Program-made: the position numbers and the translations under genes
Source of the DNA: Bacteroidota bacterium
GTDB lineage: Bacteria > Bacteroidota > Bacteroidia > Cytophagales > Microscillaceae
Reading direction: 5' to 3'
DNA length: 33,233 nt
Assembly: GCA_004293265.1 (NCBI GenBank)
Contig: RDXZ01000030.1
Coordinates: 1-33,233 of the forward strand
The notes under the pieces: model-generated
Told to the model about the DNA's origin: nothing
What the model saw: the letters and a program-made list of their open reading frames with translations, nothing else
Database searches by the model: none
In this document: one piece after another, positions 1-7,695 of the stretch
Position numbering within the stretch: position 1 is the stretch's first letter
How the letters are laid out: every line of letters begins with the position of its first letter

Positions 1-66
1 AAATTTGCAAAAAAAAAGTCTTTTTTTAAACCCTAAAAAAATAGTAGTAATACTAATACAAAACCC

Positions 67-1134
67 CTACAAGCTTAGCCTAAAAAGAGGAACAATAAAA
101 AACAAAGAAGAAAACGCAAAAGGAATATATCCTAAAAAAATGGCTAACCATATATTATCCAAAGTCGCACCCATAAAAGCCATCGAAAAAAACAAGTTAA
201 AAATGTTCATAAAAAATATACTTACATTTCTCCAAAAAGTATTGCCTGTCAGTTTGTATTCTGCTTCGTATTCGTCCCAATACCAAATAATTTTTGTGTC
301 GTCTTCTGTGCCACTTTTGGTACGGACTAATTCGTGAAAATCTCCGTATAAAACAGCATTTTCACTGATTTGTGCTTCACCATTAAATTTTGCCACTATT
401 TCAGAAAAGAAATTATCAGCTTCTTTTCCACGCCAACCTGCCAAACCCATCACTTCTGGGCGAGTAATAATGCCTTTATTTCTTCTTAAAAAAGCAATTA
501 CTTCTTTTTGGTTGTCTTCTCTTGTCGTTTTTACTCTGTTCGGTCCTAAAACAAAATCATAGACCGAAGCCGTAAAACTTTTTCCTTTTTTATTAGGTAA
601 GTGAGAACTTTTTGAGTCGTACTCACGATAACCATATCCTTGATTATCCACAGAATAATGTATAATGCTTGTGTTTGTATTCCAATCAAAAATTCCCTTA
701 AAAATATCTCCAAAAACATCACCAAAACCAACATCTCCATCTCCATCGCCATCGCCCGATAAAGCCGCTATAATAATAGCAATCAAAACCACTAAAAACA
801 AAGTAAAATAAACCACTAACATTACCGCAATTCCTACTCTTAAAATATAAGCAAATATCGTCCAAAGTGTGTTTTTGACCCCAAACCACCATTCTGCCCA
901 AGTTTGTTCTCCTCTTTGGTGCAAAACGGGTCCAAAATTATAAATCAAATCTCCTTTGTCTGTGATTTGTAAACTACAATCGTATTTTTCTATCAACCTT
1001 GTCATCACTTGTTTGGCTTCGTGGAGTGGTTTTCCTGTGATAGATGAAGCATCTCCCAAAGTAAAAAGAAGTTGATTTTGTTGTAATTTTTGTTCTAAAC
1101 TTTGTAAAGAAGGTAAAAGTGATGTAGAATCCAT
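67..1134 (-). CDS. Membrane protein of unknown function with two winged-helix-like segments
   Basis: I do not recognise this 355-residue protein as a named family. The N-terminal ~85 residues look soluble and helical, like a small winged-helix unit. A strong hydrophobic segment follows at about 90-125, then a low-complexity GDGDGDGD run. A second soluble segment at about 205-265 (FLRRNKGIITRPEVMGLAGW) again resembles a winged helix. One or two membrane segments at about 300-345 end the protein. It was probably an inner-membrane protein with cytoplasmic domains. The C-terminus stops immediately after the last hydrophobic segment, so a lost tail is possible, but I cannot show a frameshift. It diverges from the flippase gene across a 287-bp A/T-rich gap. 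Confidence 0.7.
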   Translation of the reverse strand: MDSTSLLPSLQSLEQKLQQNQLLFTLGDASSITGKPLHEAKQVMTRLIEKYDCSLQITDKGDLIYNFGPVLHQRGEQTWAEWWFGVKNTLWTIFAYILRVGIAVMLVVYFTLFLVVLIAIIIAALSGDGDGDGDVGFGDVFGDIFKGIFDWNTNTSIIHYSVDNQGYGYREYDSKSSHLPNKKGKSFTASVYDFVLGPNRVKTTREDNQKEVIAFLRRNKGIITRPEVMGLAGWRGKEADNFFSEIVAKFNGEAQISENAVLYGDFHELVRTKSGTEDDTKIIWYWDEYEAEYKLTGNTFWRNVSIFFMNIFNLFFSMAFMGATLDNIWLAIFLGYIPFAFSSLFFIVPLFRLSL

Positions 1135-1288
1135 AGTTTCAGATGAAATGTGTAGATTTTTTTTACAAATTTAATTTTATTTTTTGAGAATAAAAAATTT
1201 TCTCTTATTTTTATTTTTTTTATTATTGATTTTACATCAAATTAATTGCCAAATTTAGAAAGTAAAAAAAAGAGATTGTATAACATTT

Positions 1289-1319
1289 TTGTTTTTTTTA
1301 GTTTCTTTTTATACCTTTG
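1289..1319 (+). promoter_or_regulatory. Bacteroidota-type promoter for the flippase gene
   Basis: TTG at 1289-1291, a 20-bp spacer, then TACCTTTG at 1312-1319 match the Bacteroidota sigma factor consensus (TTG, 19-21 bp, TAnnTTTG). The implied transcription start is near 1326, about 95 nt before the ATG at 1422. Confidence 0.7.
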
Positions 1320-1421
1320 CAAATCGTTTGATGACCAAATTTACACGACTTATTATTTTATACAAACGTCTAAGTTTGCATAGAAAGTTAAAATTTTTCC
1401 ATTTATAAAAATTAAAAAAAA

Positions 1422-2933
1422 ATGTCCATTTTCAAAAAACTTGCTTCTGAAACTGCTCTTTATGGATTAAGTAGTATGATTGGGCGCTTATTAACCTATT
1501 TATTAGTGCCTTTACATACACACTTGATATATGGATTTCGCCCTTCAGAATTTGGTATTTTGACAATTTTGTATGCATATACGGCTTTTTTAAATATTAT
1601 TTACACTTATGGTATGGAAACATCTTTTTTTCGTTTTGCAAATTTGGACAAACAAAATCAAGATAAAACCTATCAAAAAATACAAACACAACTTTTAATT
1701 ACCACGCTTTTTTTTACTTTTATATTTTTATTTTCAGCTGATTTTTTGAATAGTTATTTCAAATACGGCATTAATGGTGGTTTATACATTCGCTTTTTGG
1801 CTTTCATTTTATTTTTTGATACTTTGGTGGCGTTGCCTTTTGCGTATTTGCGGTTGCAAAACAAAGCCAAAAGATTTGCTTTTGTGAAATTGATAGGTAT
1901 TTTTTTGAGTGTATTTTTCAATATATTTTTTTTATTGATATGCCCAATACTCAAAAAAGCAGGTTTTGACGCGATAGATATAATTTATCACCCAAGATTT
2001 AGCATTGGTTATGTTTTTTTGGCAAATTTGATTGCTTCATTTATTACCACACTTTTTTTATTAGATATATTAGTCAAAAAATATAAATTTTTGTGGGATT
2101 GGCAAACTTTAAGACCTATTTTAAACTATGGTTATCCATTGCTTTTTATGGGGTTGGCAGGCACTATCAATAGTATGTTGGATAAAATTTTGTTAGAAAA
2201 ATGGCTTCCTGAAAATTTTTATGATAACCAAACTTCTTTAGATGCTGTCGGAATTTATGGGGCGGCTATCAAAATGGGCGTGTTGATGACCTTAGCAGTG
2301 CAGGCTTTCAAATATGCCGCTGAACCTTTTTTCTTCTCACAAGCAAAAGAAAAACAAGCCCCCGAATTATTCGCAAAAGTAATGCTGTATTTTGTTATCG
2401 TTTGTGCGATAATGTGGGTGGGCGTATGTGTGAACTTACCTGTGATTACTTATTTCTTTTTAAGCAATTCAAAATACCATCAGGCTTTGTCTTTAGTGCC
2501 TATGATGTTGTTAGCAAATTTATTATTAGGTATTTATTTTAATTTGACTATTTGGTTTAAACTGACCAACAAAACATATTTTGGAACATACATTGCTTTT
2601 TTTGGGGCAATTTGTACTTTGATAGGAAATCTTTTTTTTATTCCAATTTTAGGTTATTGGGCGTGTGTATTGACTACATTTTTTACTTATTTGTTGATGA
2701 GTATTGTGTGCGAATATTATGGAAAAAAATACTTTCCTGTGCCGTATCGTTGGGAAAAAATAATTTTGTATTTGGGAATAGGTGGTTTTTTGATATTGTT
2801 TATACAATTTTTTCGTTTTGAAAATATTTATTTTAATTTCTTTTTTGGGAATTTTGTTTGGGGTATTTATATTTTTTATTTGTTAATCAACGAAAAAATA
2901 AACATTCCTTTTTTATCAAGGACAAAAGTTTGA
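1422..2933 (+). CDS. Wzx/MATE-like polysaccharide flippase
   Basis: This is an integral inner-membrane protein of 503 residues with about 12-14 hydrophobic helices, the size and layout of the Wzx/MurJ/MATE (MOP) superfamily. The opening FKKLASETALYGLSSMIGRL followed by LVPLHTHLI is the usual start of Bacteroidota oligosaccharide flippases, which move lipid-linked sugar units across the inner membrane. No glycosyltransferase genes lie beside it, so the substrate is unknown. It could act on a surface polysaccharide or as a lipid II flippase; the MurJ-specific features needed to choose are not evident. The start follows an A-rich stretch without a Shine-Dalgarno sequence. It has its own promoter at 1289. 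Confidence 0.88.
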   Translation: MSIFKKLASETALYGLSSMIGRLLTYLLVPLHTHLIYGFRPSEFGILTILYAYTAFLNIIYTYGMETSFFRFANLDKQNQDKTYQKIQTQLLITTLFFTFIFLFSADFLNSYFKYGINGGLYIRFLAFILFFDTLVALPFAYLRLQNKAKRFAFVKLIGIFLSVFFNIFFLLICPILKKAGFDAIDIIYHPRFSIGYVFLANLIASFITTLFLLDILVKKYKFLWDWQTLRPILNYGYPLLFMGLAGTINSMLDKILLEKWLPENFYDNQTSLDAVGIYGAAIKMGVLMTLAVQAFKYAAEPFFFSQAKEKQAPELFAKVMLYFVIVCAIMWVGVCVNLPVITYFFLSNSKYHQALSLVPMMLLANLLLGIYFNLTIWFKLTNKTYFGTYIAFFGAICTLIGNLFFIPILGYWACVLTTFFTYLLMSIVCEYYGKKYFPVPYRWEKIILYLGIGGFLILFIQFFRFENIYFNFFFGNFVWGIYIFYLLINEKINIPFLSRTKV

Positions 2934-2946
2934 CAAGCTTGTCAAA
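2929..2946. terminator. 18-bp perfect palindrome over the flippase stop codon
   Basis: TTTGACAAGCTTGTCAAA is a perfect palindrome overlapping the TGA stop at 2931-2933. It could fold at the mRNA end, but there is no loop and the plus-strand tail is A-rich, so a terminator role is uncertain. Confidence 0.35.
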
Positions 2947-3227
2947 AAAATAAATGAAAAAATTTGTATATTTATTGCGATTTTCAAACATATACGAAAA
3001 TTTTAAAGTAACAAATTTTGTGATTTATGAACCAATTGACGATAGTTGTCGGAGTGCCAAGTATTTTTAATTCAAATAATCAATTGTATTGTCATACCTA
3101 AATCGTTACAAAATTTCAATCTAATGATTTTTTTTAATAATTACTTAAAATATTTTTTTGTAATTACAAATTAAAAAACTAACTTTGAAACTCGAAAATT
3201 TACACGCAATTATATACCTTTAAAATT

Positions 3228-3794
3228 ATGAAAAAAGTTATTTTCCATGAAAACTCTCTCGAGATTTTACAATATGAATTTCAAAGCAGTACTGTCAGAG
3301 ATAAACCACTTGTAAGTGTTGCACAAATTAATGAAGTAAATTTGAATACAAATCCAATTTCTATCGTTATCAATCATAATGAAGTAATTTTTATTGAAGA
3401 TAAATATAACAAAGATTTTCTTGAGTTTGTAAAAAGAAATAACTTAAAAGTAGAAAATAGATTTGATATTTGGGCAGCTATCAACGAAGATTTTTTAGAA
3501 GCAGAATTTACATCACAACACCAAGAAAGAACTTTTCAAAGTTTACAAGAAAATGGACTCAGTAAAGAATCTGTTATCGAAATACGTGAAAAAGTACAAG
3601 ATTTGATGAAAGGTTGGTTGTCTATTACTTGGTCTTTCAATTATTTGGGGCAATATGACTTGTTGCTCAACAAAAAACAATCTTTTTTATTGCTTTTTCC
3701 ACGTGATTTTTATTGGTGGACGATGGATATTGCACTTAGTAATTATCCAAATAAAACTATAAATCCTTACGAAGCAAACAAAACAGAAAATTAA
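3228..3794 (+). CDS. Conserved-looking hypothetical protein, upstream partner of the Lpt permease
   Basis: This 188-residue soluble protein has no signal peptide and no membrane segment. I do not recognise a family. It is acidic in the middle and has an aromatic-rich second half (WLSITWSFNYLGQYDLLL, then DFYWWTMDIAL). It lies 23 bp before the LptF/LptG-family gene on the same strand, so the two are probably one operon, but that does not reveal its job. A TACCTTTA box at 3215 is only 5 bp from the ATG and has no matching -33 element, so the promoter is unresolved. Confidence 0.75.
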   Translation: MKKVIFHENSLEILQYEFQSSTVRDKPLVSVAQINEVNLNTNPISIVINHNEVIFIEDKYNKDFLEFVKRNNLKVENRFDIWAAINEDFLEAEFTSQHQERTFQSLQENGLSKESVIEIREKVQDLMKGWLSITWSFNYLGQYDLLLNKKQSFLLLFPRDFYWWTMDIALSNYPNKTINPYEANKTEN

Positions 3795-3817
3795 AAATAA
3801 TCTAAATAAAAAAATTA

Positions 3818-5434
3818 ATGCTAAAAAAAATTGATAAATTACTCATTCAGGCTTTTGTAGGTCCTTTTATTTTGACTACATCTGTGGTAACTTTTATTTT
3901 ATTAATTCAACAATTAGCTGACCCTGAAAGATTAGAACAACTCACAGGAAAAGGCTTAGGATATGATATATTTTTAGAATTAATAATTTTGATGGGAATG
4001 GTTTTGATTCCTGTGGCATTGCCTTTGGCGGTTTTGTTGGGTTCTTTGATTACGTTTGGAAATTTAGGAGAACATTTTGAATTGACTGCCATCAAAAGTG
4101 CAGGCATTTCTTTGGTGCGTGCTTTGTTACCAATTATGATTTTTGCAGCTTTGTTGAGTGTTTTTTCGTTTTTGTATAGCGACCAAGTATTGCCACATAC
4201 CAACTTAAAATTTTATCGATTGCTTTGGGATATTAAACAAAAAAGCCCTGCATTGAGTATCAAAGAAGGAATTTTTTATAATGGATTGCCTAATTATACT
4301 ATCAAAATTGGGCATAAACACGCTGACGGAAAAACTTTGAAAGATGTGATGATTTATAATCACACCAATAATACAGGAAATAGAGAGTTAATTATGGCTG
4401 ATTCGGGACGAATGTACACTATTAACGATGATCATTATTTGGTTTTAGAATTATTTAGAGGAAAAAGTTATCACGACCAAGTAGGCACATCTGCAATGAC
4501 GAATAATTCGGGTGGTTCACAAGAAAAATTTGTAACCAATACTTTCAAAAAAAGCCAAATGCTTTTTAATTTATCATCTTTGAAAATGAATACAACCGAT
4601 GAAAGTTCTTTTCAAGGGCATAAATATATGCACAATTTACGACAACTTTTGCTCGATATTGATTCTCTACAAAAAAAACAAAAATCAGAAATCAAAATCA
4701 CAGAAAGTGTTGCCAAAACTTCTTATATTTATGAATTTAGAAAAATGAGTTCAGAAAATAATAAAGATACTACTAAAAACAATAAAAATATTCCCCAAAA
4801 TATTCCCCAAAATATTCCCCAAAATATTCCTGAGAACATACAAAAAAATATTATTCCACAAAAAAAACAGGTCGTTAATCAAGTAGTTGGTCAAGTGATT
4901 GGTCAAATTCCAAATGTGCCAAAAGAAGAAAAAAAAGTTTTAAGTTCACTCAATAAACCAACAGACGTACAAATTGCTTATCGTGCCGTTACGCAAGCAC
5001 GCAACATACACGCCACAATTAGAAATAGAACCGAATCACAAGAAGCCCTGAAAAAAGAATATAGAGAATGTTTGATAGAATATTATAAAAAATTCACTTA
5101 TGCGATGGCGTGTTTTACTATGTTTTTGATAGGTGCGCCCTTAGGTTCTATTATCAAAAAAGGTGGTTTAGGAGTTCCTGTATTGGTTTCTGTGATATTT
5201 TTTATTTTTTATTATTTGATGACTATTGCAGGAGAAAAATGGGTAAAAGAAGGAGTTTTGTCGCCTGTGGTCGGTATGTGGTATCCAAATGCACTTTTGT
5301 TTGTAATTGGTTTGTTTTTTTTGAGGCAAGCCCGCAACGATTCGCGTGTGTTTGAAACAGATATGTATTTGGTTTGGTGGGACAAATTAAAAAAGAAATT
5401 GATTCCCCAAAAAGAAAAACAATCAACAGAATAA
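3818..5434 (+). CDS. LptF/LptG-family lipopolysaccharide export permease
   Basis: The family (YjgP/YjgQ) forms the membrane part of the Lpt ABC transporter that extracts lipopolysaccharide from the inner membrane. The layout is typical: three N-terminal helices (about 15-40, 55-80, 100-125), a periplasmic region, and three C-terminal helices (about 425-510). The N-terminus DKLLIQAFVGPFILTTSVVT and the TAIKSAGISLVRALLP segment are characteristic. At 538 residues it is longer than the usual 350-400. The extra length is a low-complexity periplasmic stretch at about 310-375 rich in N, Q, I and P, including IPQN repeats. Whether it is LptF or LptG cannot be decided from this copy alone. Confidence 0.88.
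   Translation: MLKKIDKLLIQAFVGPFILTTSVVTFILLIQQLADPERLEQLTGKGLGYDIFLELIILMGMVLIPVALPLAVLLGSLITFGNLGEHFELTAIKSAGISLVRALLPIMIFAALLSVFSFLYSDQVLPHTNLKFYRLLWDIKQKSPALSIKEGIFYNGLPNYTIKIGHKHADGKTLKDVMIYNHTNNTGNRELIMADSGRMYTINDDHYLVLELFRGKSYHDQVGTSAMTNNSGGSQEKFVTNTFKKSQMLFNLSSLKMNTTDESSFQGHKYMHNLRQLLLDIDSLQKKQKSEIKITESVAKTSYIYEFRKMSSENNKDTTKNNKNIPQNIPQNIPQNIPENIQKNIIPQKKQVVNQVVGQVIGQIPNVPKEEKKVLSSLNKPTDVQIAYRAVTQARNIHATIRNRTESQEALKKEYRECLIEYYKKFTYAMACFTMFLIGAPLGSIIKKGGLGVPVLVSVIFFIFYYLMTIAGEKWVKEGVLSPVVGMWYPNALLFVIGLFFLRQARNDSRVFETDMYLVWWDKLKKKLIPQKEKQSTE
4790..4837 (+). repeat. 12-bp in-frame tandem repeat (IPQN) in the Lpt permease gene
   Basis: The unit ATTCCCCAAAAT occurs three times perfectly (4790, 4802, 4814), followed by one degenerate unit. 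It encodes IPQN repeats in the periplasmic region. Because the unit is 12 bp, copy-number change by slippage keeps the frame. Confidence 0.85.
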
Positions 5435-5441
5435 GCCAAAT

Positions 5442-5581
5442 CATCGGAAAGTGGTTTTGGGAGATTTGTCATTTTGAGCAAAGCGAAAAATCTTACTTTT
5501 AAATGACTATCTGTAAATGAAAAATAAGATTCCTCCTTTCAGTCGGAATGACAAGGTTTATCCCAAAACCAATTTCTGATG
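5442..5581. repeat. 140-bp imperfect palindromic intergenic element
   Basis: The left half (5442-5502) and the reverse complement of the right half (5518-5581) align throughout: both begin CATC(G/A)GAAA(G/T)TGGTTTTGGGA, then TGTCATT, then AATCTTA. It lies 7 bp after the Lpt permease stop. The sub-motif TTTTGAGC(A/G)AAGCGAAAAATCT recurs at 33209-33231, so this is a repeat family. It has no coding capacity and may be a MITE-like or REP-like unit. Confidence 0.8.
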
Positions 5582-5596
5582 TGTATATACAATAAA

Positions 5597-5641
5597 AAAA
5601 ACATTTTTTGAAACTTTTTTAAGATTTCAAAAAATGTTTTT
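5597..5641. terminator. Bidirectional terminator hairpin
   Basis: Two perfect 17-bp arms (5597-5613 and 5625-5641) flank an 11-nt loop. A-runs and T-runs form the stem base on both strands. It sits between the convergent Lpt permease gene (plus) and the 123-residue secreted protein gene (minus), as expected for a shared terminator. Confidence 0.88.
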
Positions 5642-5680
5642 CAATCATTTATTTTGTTTATTTATTCACAAACAACTGAT

Positions 5681-6052
5681 TTATTTTTTCTTATTTGCCG
5701 TTTTTTTAACTACTTTGACAACTTCGCCATTTTTGTCATAAAAAATTACAAATGGTTTTCCAATCATTTTTGGGTGCGCCCCAGGTAGTCCTTCTAAGTC
5801 TTTGCTGTCATCAACCAAACCTTTTGGGACATCAGGAACTTTTTGTCCTTTATCTACAAATGGTGCGGCAGTAACAGTTACCATAATTTCTTCTTTATTA
5901 TCTATTCTTTTGAAAAAATAATCAGTTTTTCCTGTGTAAACTGTACAATTTTCATAAGTTACATCAATTTTTTTAAGTTGTTGATGTTTTTGTGCTAATG
6001 TTATTCCTAAGGAAAAAAGAAATAAAATAGAAATTAAAAGTAGTTTTTTCAT
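5681..6052 (-). CDS. Small secreted protein of unknown function
   Basis: This 123-residue protein starts with a clear signal peptide (MKKLLLISILFLFSLGITLAQ), cleaved probably after Ala-Gln or Leu-Ala. The mature part of about 100 residues is Lys-rich at the end and contains a segment EEIMVTVTAAPFVDKG and PFVIFYDKNGEVVKVVKK, suggesting a small beta-rich fold. I do not recognise a family. It lies 20 bp downstream of the SH3 lipoprotein gene on the same strand, so the two are likely co-transcribed and both exported. Confidence 0.75.
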   Translation of the reverse strand: MKKLLLISILFLFSLGITLAQKHQQLKKIDVTYENCTVYTGKTDYFFKRIDNKEEIMVTVTAAPFVDKGQKVPDVPKGLVDDSKDLEGLPGAHPKMIGKPFVIFYDKNGEVVKVVKKTANKKK

Positions 6053-6072
6053 TTTTTAAACGATTTTTAAGA

Positions 6073-7017
6073 TTAACAACCTGCTTCGATTTCTAAAAAC
6101 TCACCATAAGCATAGCCTTCGTATTTTCCATAACGAACTTTATACCAAAGATGCCCTGAACCATCATCAATTACATCACTATTTTCTGGATTTTCATCAC
6201 TTGTAGGCGTTACAATCATATATACATCTGCTCCTGACGGAATAACAGTGATTTGTTTACTATCTTTACTTGGCTCTTGTCTTAGTTTTAAACCTGATTT
6301 TGCACTTACTCTTGCCATTGAAAAATTGATGTAACCACTAAAAAGATAACCTTCTTTTTTTCCATAACGCACTTTGCACCAGCTTCCATGTGTGCCACCG
6401 ATTTCAACAGACTCCTCCAAAAATTCTAATACTCCAACTTCTTGATTGCGAGGGATAACGACTAAACTTTTGCTTTTTGTGTTAGGTTCTTCTCTCAAAG
6501 TCAAGCCTGATTTTGCTACGATTAGTCCTTTTTGAATTACATCAGCAAAACTTGTTCTTTCTGTGTTATCGGTTTCAGTTTTTGCGTCTTTGTTGTCAGT
6601 TGCTTCTATTTTTCGTCCCATTTTGAGGTATGCACCAAAAGCAAAACCTTCATATTTTCCGTATTTTACTTTGTGAAAAGGGGCTTTTTTGCTTTTAATG
6701 GCAACCTCTTCTGTTCCTTTTTCGATAACTTCTACGACTGCATTCAAAGGCAGAAGCGTTACTAATTTTGATTTTGGATTAGAATCTTCTCTCAAAGATA
6801 AGCCATTTTTGGCTGTTACGACTGCTTTATCGTCTTTACTCTTTTCTTCAGACTTTTCTTCAGATTTTTCTGATTTTTCTTCAGATTTTTCTTCCGATTT
6901 TTCTGATTTTTCGGACTTTTCAGCTGATTTTTCACTTTCTTTTTTGTCAGATTTGCCTCCGCAATTGCTCAAAAGCATAAGCGTAAGTGCGAGAATTGAT
7001 AGATGCTTTAATTTCAT
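6073..7017 (-). CDS. Lipoprotein with three bacterial SH3 domains
   Basis: The N-terminus ends in a lipobox (LMLLSNC), so this 314-residue protein should be lipidated at Cys19 or close to it. A charged, low-complexity linker of KSE/KSEE repeats follows (about 25-65). Three SH3-like (SH3b) repeats fill the rest, each opening with (A)K(N/S)GL(S/T/K)LR(E/Q)(D/E)(S/P) and closing with KV(K/R)YGK(Y/K)EGYA(Y/F)G. SH3b domains usually bind cell-wall peptides or glycans, so an envelope-anchored binding or sensing role is likely but unproven. There is no catalytic domain. The chain ends in Cys. The gene precedes the small secreted protein gene in an apparent operon. Confidence 0.85.
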   Translation of the reverse strand: MKLKHLSILALTLMLLSNCGGKSDKKESEKSAEKSEKSEKSEEKSEEKSEKSEEKSEEKSKDDKAVVTAKNGLSLREDSNPKSKLVTLLPLNAVVEVIEKGTEEVAIKSKKAPFHKVKYGKYEGFAFGAYLKMGRKIEATDNKDAKTETDNTERTSFADVIQKGLIVAKSGLTLREEPNTKSKSLVVIPRNQEVGVLEFLEESVEIGGTHGSWCKVRYGKKEGYLFSGYINFSMARVSAKSGLKLRQEPSKDSKQITVIPSGADVYMIVTPTSDENPENSDVIDDGSGHLWYKVRYGKYEGYAYGEFLEIEAGC

Positions 7018-7126
7018 TGTAAAAAAATAATTAAATTGTAGAAATAATTTACTTTACCATAACGATATGTTTTTTGAAATAGTTTAAAAAAAGATTATTT
7101 TTTGAAAAAATATTTATTTTAATTTT

Positions 7127-7253
7127 TTGTAACTATTTAGGTATAGTTATAAAATTATTATTTTCAACTTCGTGCAAGCGTGGACGCTTGCACGAGATAC
7201 TATAACTGGTGCAAGCGCCCACGCTTGTACCAAAATAACCTAAATAGTTACAA
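7127..7253. repeat. 127-bp three-stem palindromic element
   Basis: A perfect 16-bp closing stem (7127-7142 with 7238-7253) encloses two hairpins with the same GTGCAAGCG core. Hairpin 1 is 7171-7180 / 7185-7194 with loop TGGA. Hairpin 2 is 7208-7217 / 7222-7231 with loop CCCA and one G·U pair. TATAGTTATA near 7143 and ACTATAACT near 7198 can pair as well. It begins 7 bp beyond the stop codon of the zinc-finger gene. It is much more GC-rich in the hairpins than its surroundings. Confidence 0.88.
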
Positions 7254-7260
7254 TTTTTTT

Positions 7261-7677
7261 TTAAAAATCAATTGCAATATTTACCTTTGCCAAAAATAAA
7301 AAAAGAACAATCAACACCATAATTCCTAACCAAACTTTGAGCATTGTATTCCATTTTGATAATTCATTGGTTTCGTGTTGCAAATTTTCTAATGTATGTG
7401 TGTGTGTGTCGTGAAAAATTTGTAAATCTTTCATTTTTTGGTTCAATTCTTTATTATTTTCCCTTAATTTTTTGTTTTCGGTTGTAAATCTTTTTAAATT
7501 TGTTTCAATTTTTTTGAGTTCTTGTTGATTTACCCCACTGATAATAGGAATATCACTCGGTTTTTTGATGAGTAAATTGACTTCGTTCCACGAAAAATAT
7601 CTTTCTACACTACAAACTTGACAATGAATTACATTGTCAGCATTATTCGTTTCACAATTAATACAAGTCCACGCCAT
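7261..7677 (-). CDS. RanBP2-type zinc-finger, coiled-coil, membrane-anchored protein
   Basis: Residues 3-22 (WTCINCETNNADNVIHCQVC) fit the RanBP2-type zinc finger W-x-C-x2-C-x3-N-x6-C-x2-C exactly, with Cys5, 8, 19 and 22 as ligands. A coiled coil spans about 50-110, and a single hydrophobic segment near 113-132 would anchor the protein by its C-terminus. It is 138 residues long with no signal peptide, so the finger should face the cytoplasm. In eukaryotes this finger binds ssRNA or ubiquitin; its bacterial role is unknown. The gene starts 18 bp after the helicase stop and is probably co-transcribed with it. Confidence 0.82.
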   Translation of the reverse strand: MAWTCINCETNNADNVIHCQVCSVERYFSWNEVNLLIKKPSDIPIISGVNQQELKKIETNLKRFTTENKKLRENNKELNQKMKDLQIFHDTHTHTLENLQHETNELSKWNTMLKVWLGIMVLIVLFLFLAKVNIAIDF

Positions 7678-7695
7678 ATTTTTTTGAGATAATTC

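Noticed and set aside
5-337. 110-residue plus-strand reading frame
   Set aside because: It is antisense to the C-terminal part of the membrane protein gene and has a Lys-rich composition without any recognisable domain.
3215-3222. TACCTTTA box before the 188-residue gene
   Set aside because: No suitable -33 element, and it would give a leaderless transcript; not strong enough to annotate.
6840-6945. Short TTTTCAGA/TTTTTCTTC repeats in the SH3 lipoprotein gene
   Set aside because: They encode the KSE linker and are ordinary low-complexity coding sequence.
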